The notes under the pieces are model-generated. The model was not told the origin of the DNA, made no database searches, and saw only the letters and a program-made list of their open reading frames with translations. From JAFGSG01 sp964626055 (GTDB lineage Bacteria; Spirochaetota; UBA4802; JAFGDQ01), in the NCBI GenBank assembly GCA_964626055.1, contig CAZVDF010000045.1:1-25412 (forward strand): a stretch of 25,412 bases of DNA. The letters run 5' to 3'. The position numbers and the translations under genes were made by a program. This document shows, in pieces, positions 21,884 to 25,412 of the stretch; the stretch's first letter is position 1, and each line of letters starts with the position of its first letter.

Positions 21884-23590
21884 ATGCGGAAGTTTTTTTT
21901 TGTAATAATATTCATATTTTTATATCGGGATCTTTACTCCGATAATATTTCATCTTTTAACTGGTACTGGGTTTTTTTTGAAAAAGAAACAAGCAATAGA
22001 ATCCAGTCCGTTACGACCCGCCCGTTTTATTTGGAGAATACGGAAATTAAAAGCGGCAATATTTTCGAGGCGTCCCTGATGCCTGTCCTGTTCTGGCAAT
22101 ATAAAACTGATTCAAAAACCGAATGGAAATCCCTTTTCGGATTAATCGAATCTGTAGATTATGTTCACACCAACGGCGTAAGGGATTATGATTTCGGCGT
22201 TTTCCCGTTTTTTCTGTATGGAGATTCGAAGGACAAGAGGGACAAATACCTGCATATATGGCCTTTCGGCGGGACGGTAAAAGGAAAGCTCGGGCAGGAC
22301 AGAATAACTACAGTATTGTTCCCGGGAGTTCTTCTTTTTTATTTTTATCCTCTTGTCTTTCCGCCTACGTGGATGAATGTCGCCGTTTTTTTTATTTCAC
22401 TTATTCCTGCATATGTGGATTACGAGTCACGTGATTATAAGGCACATGGAATATTATGGCCATTAATACAATGGGGTAAAAGCCCCACAAGAGACGATAA
22501 AAGGGTCCTCCCTTTTTATGCTCATAACTATAAGATCGATACCTATGACAATTACTCCGTGCTGCTGATTTTTAATTACGGCAGAGTAATCATGAAAAAC
22601 GACGAGGAAAGGACGTTCTTTGCTTTTCCTTTTTTTGGAAGAAGATGGAACATGTCATCCGTCAGGAATTCCAGCACGTTATTATGGCCTTTTTTTTCAT
22701 GGGGTTACGATATAAAAAGAGGAGCATTCGAGCTTAATTTTCCATGGCCGCTTGTACAATGGCAGACTTCGCATGACCCGCATATTATTAAGAGGATCTT
22801 TTTTCCTTTTTTCGGCAGATACGAAGAAGGAAAGAAAGAGATGTTCTTTTTAACTCCGCTTCATATCAGCTTAAAAAAAAGGACAGGTAATTATGAATCC
22901 GAATATTATATAAATGCTTTGATAATCTGGTATTTTAAAAGGGAATATAAGACCAGGCCCAGCCCGGAATACGGGACTTCCTGGAGATATTTCAAGATAT
23001 GGCCGTTATTTCAATATGAATACGACGACAGGGGAAATTTATCTTTTAACTTGTTGTCTCTTTTCCCCTTCAGGGACCCGGATGGATATGAAAAATTATA
23101 TCAACCTTTCTGGACCCTTTTTGAATACAGGCGGCTTGAATCGGGAGAAAAAAGATTCGGATTATTTCTCAGAATATATTTCCAGAGATGGAGCGAAGAT
23201 CTTATGAATGTAAAAATACCCGTGTTGTTTTCTTATGGGTCATCCAGGAACAGCAGCATTGATCTATCGTTTTTGGATTATTGTACTCTGCTCTGCTATA
23301 ATAACGATAAGAACGGAGAGCATATAAGCATATTATTTTCAATGTTTTCTTATAGCGACGATAGGGACGGAAATTATATACGATTGTTCTGGATACCGAT
23401 TTATTTAAAGCCTAAGAAAGGCGATGAAGGCGGTACGGCTTACGTAAAAACTGAAGAAGAAAAGGATAAAGATGATGATGATAATTATTCGGGAAGTCAA
23501 ATAACTTCCCGATATGATATGCTTTTATTTTCCCGTAATAACATAAAAAAAGAAGGGAATGCGGTTTTTTACACGGGAAGATTTTTTTAA
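21884..23590 (+). CDS. Exported protein with Trp-Pro-aromatic strand repeats, function unknown
   Basis: I do not recognise a named family. The N-terminus (MRKFFFVIIFIFLYRDLYS) is a signal peptide. The 568-aa protein is very rich in Phe, Tyr and Trp and repeats one pattern: HIWPFGG (124-130), ILWPLIQW (190-197), LLWPFFSW (266-273), PWPLVQW (287-293), KIWPLFQY (371-378), alternating with FAFPFFGR (246-253), FFPFFGR (306-312) and LFPFRD. Short charged, Gly/Asn-rich turns separate the strands. Such alternation fits amphipathic beta strands, so an outer membrane barrel or a repeat propeller/solenoid is possible. One hydrophobic stretch (144-176) is longer. A charged Lys/Glu/Asp run (about 510-535) precedes the end. 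It is translated with the PilZ gene. Confidence 0.7.
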   Translation: MRKFFFVIIFIFLYRDLYSDNISSFNWYWVFFEKETSNRIQSVTTRPFYLENTEIKSGNIFEASLMPVLFWQYKTDSKTEWKSLFGLIESVDYVHTNGVRDYDFGVFPFFLYGDSKDKRDKYLHIWPFGGTVKGKLGQDRITTVLFPGVLLFYFYPLVFPPTWMNVAVFFISLIPAYVDYESRDYKAHGILWPLIQWGKSPTRDDKRVLPFYAHNYKIDTYDNYSVLLIFNYGRVIMKNDEERTFFAFPFFGRRWNMSSVRNSSTLLWPFFSWGYDIKRGAFELNFPWPLVQWQTSHDPHIIKRIFFPFFGRYEEGKKEMFFLTPLHISLKKRTGNYESEYYINALIIWYFKREYKTRPSPEYGTSWRYFKIWPLFQYEYDDRGNLSFNLLSLFPFRDPDGYEKLYQPFWTLFEYRRLESGEKRFGLFLRIYFQRWSEDLMNVKIPVLFSYGSSRNSSIDLSFLDYCTLLCYNNDKNGEHISILFSMFSYSDDRDGNYIRLFWIPIYLKPKKGDEGGTAYVKTEEEKDKDDDDNYSGSQITSRYDMLLFSRNNIKKEGNAVFYTGRFF

Positions 23591-23694
23591 TTCCGCTTGT
23601 TCTTATCGTTAATTAAATAGTTGCAAAATCATCAATTTTCTGAATAAATACCTTTCTACCGCAGCAGGTCAGGAATAAACGGAAGCTGCCTGTT

Positions 23695-23713
23695 GTAAAA
23701 TCCGAAATTTTAC
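23695..23713 (+). promoter_or_regulatory. Short hairpin in the mlaE leader
   Basis: GTAAAAT (23695-23701) and ATTTTAC (23707-23713) form a perfect 7-bp stem with a 5-nt loop, 23 nt before the mlaE ATG. GTAAAATTTT recurs at 23726-23735 and could compete for pairing. No T-run follows; a role in translation control is only a possibility. Confidence 0.28.
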
Positions 23714-23736
23714 GGCAAATCCGGTGTAAAATTTTC

Positions 23737-24522
23737 ATGAATTATTTTAAAGACATAATCTCCTTGTTCGGCAAAACGCTTATCGGATTAGTAAGGATAT
23801 CCGGTTTTACCATTCTTTTACTGTTAAAGGCATTTTATTACTGTAAAAATGCGTTAAGCAAACGCAAGGAAATTTCCAAACAAATGTATATCGCAGGTGT
23901 AAAAAGCCTTGTAGTTTGTTCTCTGGTTGCTGTATTTATCGGTATGATTTTAGCTTTACAGACCGGAATAGAACTGATGCGTTTTCAGCAGCAGAACCTT
24001 GTCGGGGATCTCGTGATAACGACTATGACAAGAGAGATGGGCCCGCTTATGACCGGCATAATAATTATTGCCTCCGTCGGCTCAGCGATGGCAGCTGAAA
24101 TAGGAACAATGAAGGTGAGCGAAGAAATAGATGCCCTTGAGATGATGTCCATAAGCCCTGTAAGATTTCTTGTTATGCCAAGACTGATCGCACTCGCAGT
24201 TATGGTGCCTGTGTCCACCGTATACGTAATTGTTCTCGGAACCATAGGAGGTGCAATAGTAGCTTATTTTCAGCTCGGCGTGCCGTTTGATATTTATTAT
24301 AATCGCGTTGTCGAAGCTCTTCGATTTAAAGCGACATATGTCGGTCTGTTTAAATCATTTGTTTTCGGCATAATAATAGCAGCCATAAGCTGCGCGCAGG
24401 GATTTAAGGCAGTCAACGGCGCCATGGGAGTAGGCAAAGCTACAAGGTCGACTGTTGTAGCATCTTTTCTTATGGTTCTCATTACGGGATATTTTATAAC
24501 TGCATTTTTTTACGGCAAATAA
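23737..24522 (+). CDS. mlaE: MlaE-family ABC transporter permease (lipid transport)
   Basis: Inner membrane permease of the Mla-type system that moves phospholipids between inner and outer membrane. Five to six hydrophobic segments span residues 55-80, 90-118, 145-180, 205-225 and 235-258. Family motifs are GMILALQTG, GPLMTGIIIIASVGSAMAAEIGTMKVSEEIDALEMM, PRLIALAVMVP, and FKSFVFGIIIAAISCAQGF. 261 aa is standard. The ribosome site is weak. The ATPase gene starts 2 nt after the stop, which confirms the pair. Confidence 0.94.
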   Translation: MNYFKDIISLFGKTLIGLVRISGFTILLLLKAFYYCKNALSKRKEISKQMYIAGVKSLVVCSLVAVFIGMILALQTGIELMRFQQQNLVGDLVITTMTREMGPLMTGIIIIASVGSAMAAEIGTMKVSEEIDALEMMSISPVRFLVMPRLIALAVMVPVSTVYVIVLGTIGGAIVAYFQLGVPFDIYYNRVVEALRFKATYVGLFKSFVFGIIIAAISCAQGFKAVNGAMGVGKATRSTVVASFLMVLITGYFITAFFYGK

Positions 24523-24524
24523 TT

Positions 24525-25271
24525 ATGATAGAACTCCTCAATGTTTATAAAAGTTTCAATCATGTAAATGTACTTAATGGGATCAATATTAAAATATCTG
24601 AAGGTGAGACATTTGTGATAATCGGGCAATCAGGCACGGGAAAGACGGTAACATTGAGACATATTTCCGGTTTACTTGATCCGGATTCCGGCGATGTGCT
24701 GATAGACGGTGTCAAAATGAACGGGGCAAAGAACCGGACCAAAGAAAAATTGCGTAAGAAAATGGGCATCGTTTTTCAATCAGGAGCTTTGATAAACTGG
24801 ATGAATGTAAGAGACAATATTTCCCTGCCGATGCGTGAGAATAAGCTTTTTTCTTCGGAAGAAATAGAAAGAATTACAAACGAGAAACTTGAGCTGCTTC
24901 AGCTTAAGGATGCTGCAGATAAAATGCCTTCCGATATAAGCGGCGGCATGAAAAAGAGAGCTTCTCTTGCCAGAGTTCTTGTGATTAATCCGGAAATAAT
25001 TTTGTACGATGAACCTACGTCGGGACTTGATCCGGTAATGTCGGAGCATATTAATGAGCTTATAAAGCGAATGCAGAAAGAATTCGGCGTAACGTCGATC
25101 GTAGTGACTCATGATATGCACAGCGCATATTATGTGGCAGACAGGATAGCAATGCTTTATCAGGGCAACATAATTCAATGCGGCACACCGGAGAAAATAA
25201 AGAATACGGATAATCCTATAGTAAAGCAGTTCATAACGGGACAGATATCAGGGCCTATTGAAGTGGCATAG
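24525..25271 (+). CDS. mlaF: MlaF-family ABC transporter ATP-binding protein
   Basis: ATPase that drives the MlaE permease. Walker A is GQSGTGKTV, the Q-loop is VFQSGALINWMNV with the MlaF-like SGAL-F/I pattern, the signature is ISGGMKKRASLARVL (the GGMxKRxxLAR form is typical of Mla ATPases), Walker B is IILYDEPTSGLDP, and the switch His is in VTHDM. 248 aa is normal. The periplasmic MCE-domain subunit MlaD usually follows; the 141 bases left in the window contain no recognisable start of it. Confidence 0.94.
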   Translation: MIELLNVYKSFNHVNVLNGINIKISEGETFVIIGQSGTGKTVTLRHISGLLDPDSGDVLIDGVKMNGAKNRTKEKLRKKMGIVFQSGALINWMNVRDNISLPMRENKLFSSEEIERITNEKLELLQLKDAADKMPSDISGGMKKRASLARVLVINPEIILYDEPTSGLDPVMSEHINELIKRMQKEFGVTSIVVTHDMHSAYYVADRIAMLYQGNIIQCGTPEKIKNTDNPIVKQFITGQISGPIEVA

Positions 25272-25412
25272 ATAAGATCAATTCGGATGAATTTCATATA
25301 TATATAATTAACATATTTATCAATGAATTTAGTGAAGAAATAAGTTACTCAAGTTGGCTGACTTTTATTACACTATTTCTTAATACTATCGATAGAATGA
25401 TCAGATTATTAT
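25272..25412. other. AT-rich tail after mlaF
   Basis: Only short reading frames are present: for example, an ATG at about 25324 meets a stop after six codons. No terminator or promoter is evident before the window ends. Confidence 0.4.

Noticed and set aside
24780..25178. 132-codon open frame on the minus strand
   Set aside because: It is antisense to mlaF, covering its signature and Walker B regions. It has an implausible His/Tyr/Arg-rich composition.
1..25412. CRISPR arrays, toxin-antitoxin pairs or a defence island
   Set aside because: No regularly spaced direct repeats, cas, restriction-modification or toxin-antitoxin genes were found. The PIN domain at 14786 is the YacL-type membrane TRAM protein, not a VapC toxin.

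Overview
The window looks like chromosomal DNA of a spirochaete (Spirochaetota). The strongest marker is a gene for the periplasmic flagellar sheath protein FlaA at 20472-21191. AT-rich sequence, a double-membrane envelope (TolC-type porin, MlaE/MlaF) and relaxed lipobox-like signals fit the same reading. I cannot place it at genus level. The gene content is mostly housekeeping and envelope biology, with no phage, CRISPR or intact insertion sequence.

Layout. 1-58: 5' part of a tRNA-Thr on the minus strand, cut by the window edge. 402-5021: a tripartite efflux operon (TolC-type channel, MacA-type adaptor, MacB-type ATPase and separate permease). 5262-8494: tyrosine recombinase, SpoIID-like protein and queA. 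8706-13907: murJ flippase, an HtrA-type protease and a class A penicillin-binding protein. 14138-17075: carD, a membrane PIN/TRAM protein, and a gene that reads as a complete malic enzyme homologue whose catalytic residues and NAD motif are gone. 17105-17890 (minus): a Cache-like lipoprotein. 18064-20397: a small lysine-rich protein, moaD, moaE and apgM. 20472-21191 (minus): flaA, convergent with apgM. 21495-23590: a PilZ protein followed 5 nt later by a large protein built of Trp-Pro-aromatic repeats. 23737-25271: mlaE and mlaF.

How the genes work together. Much of the window serves the envelope: export (TolC/MacAB), lipid II flipping and polymerisation (MurJ, PBP1A), glycan processing (SpoIID-like), periplasmic protein quality control (HtrA) and phospholipid traffic (MlaEF). 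MoaD and MoaE together make molybdopterin synthase. FlaA and the divergent PilZ gene share an intergenic region, which hints at, but does not prove, a motility/c-di-GMP link.

Most unusual items: the malic-enzyme pseudoenzyme at 15804-17075; the aromatic-repeat protein at 21884-23590; and a short inverted repeat (14 bp arms, about 100 bp apart) seen at 8521-8622, with an exact copy of one arm inside the efflux operon at 2996-3009.
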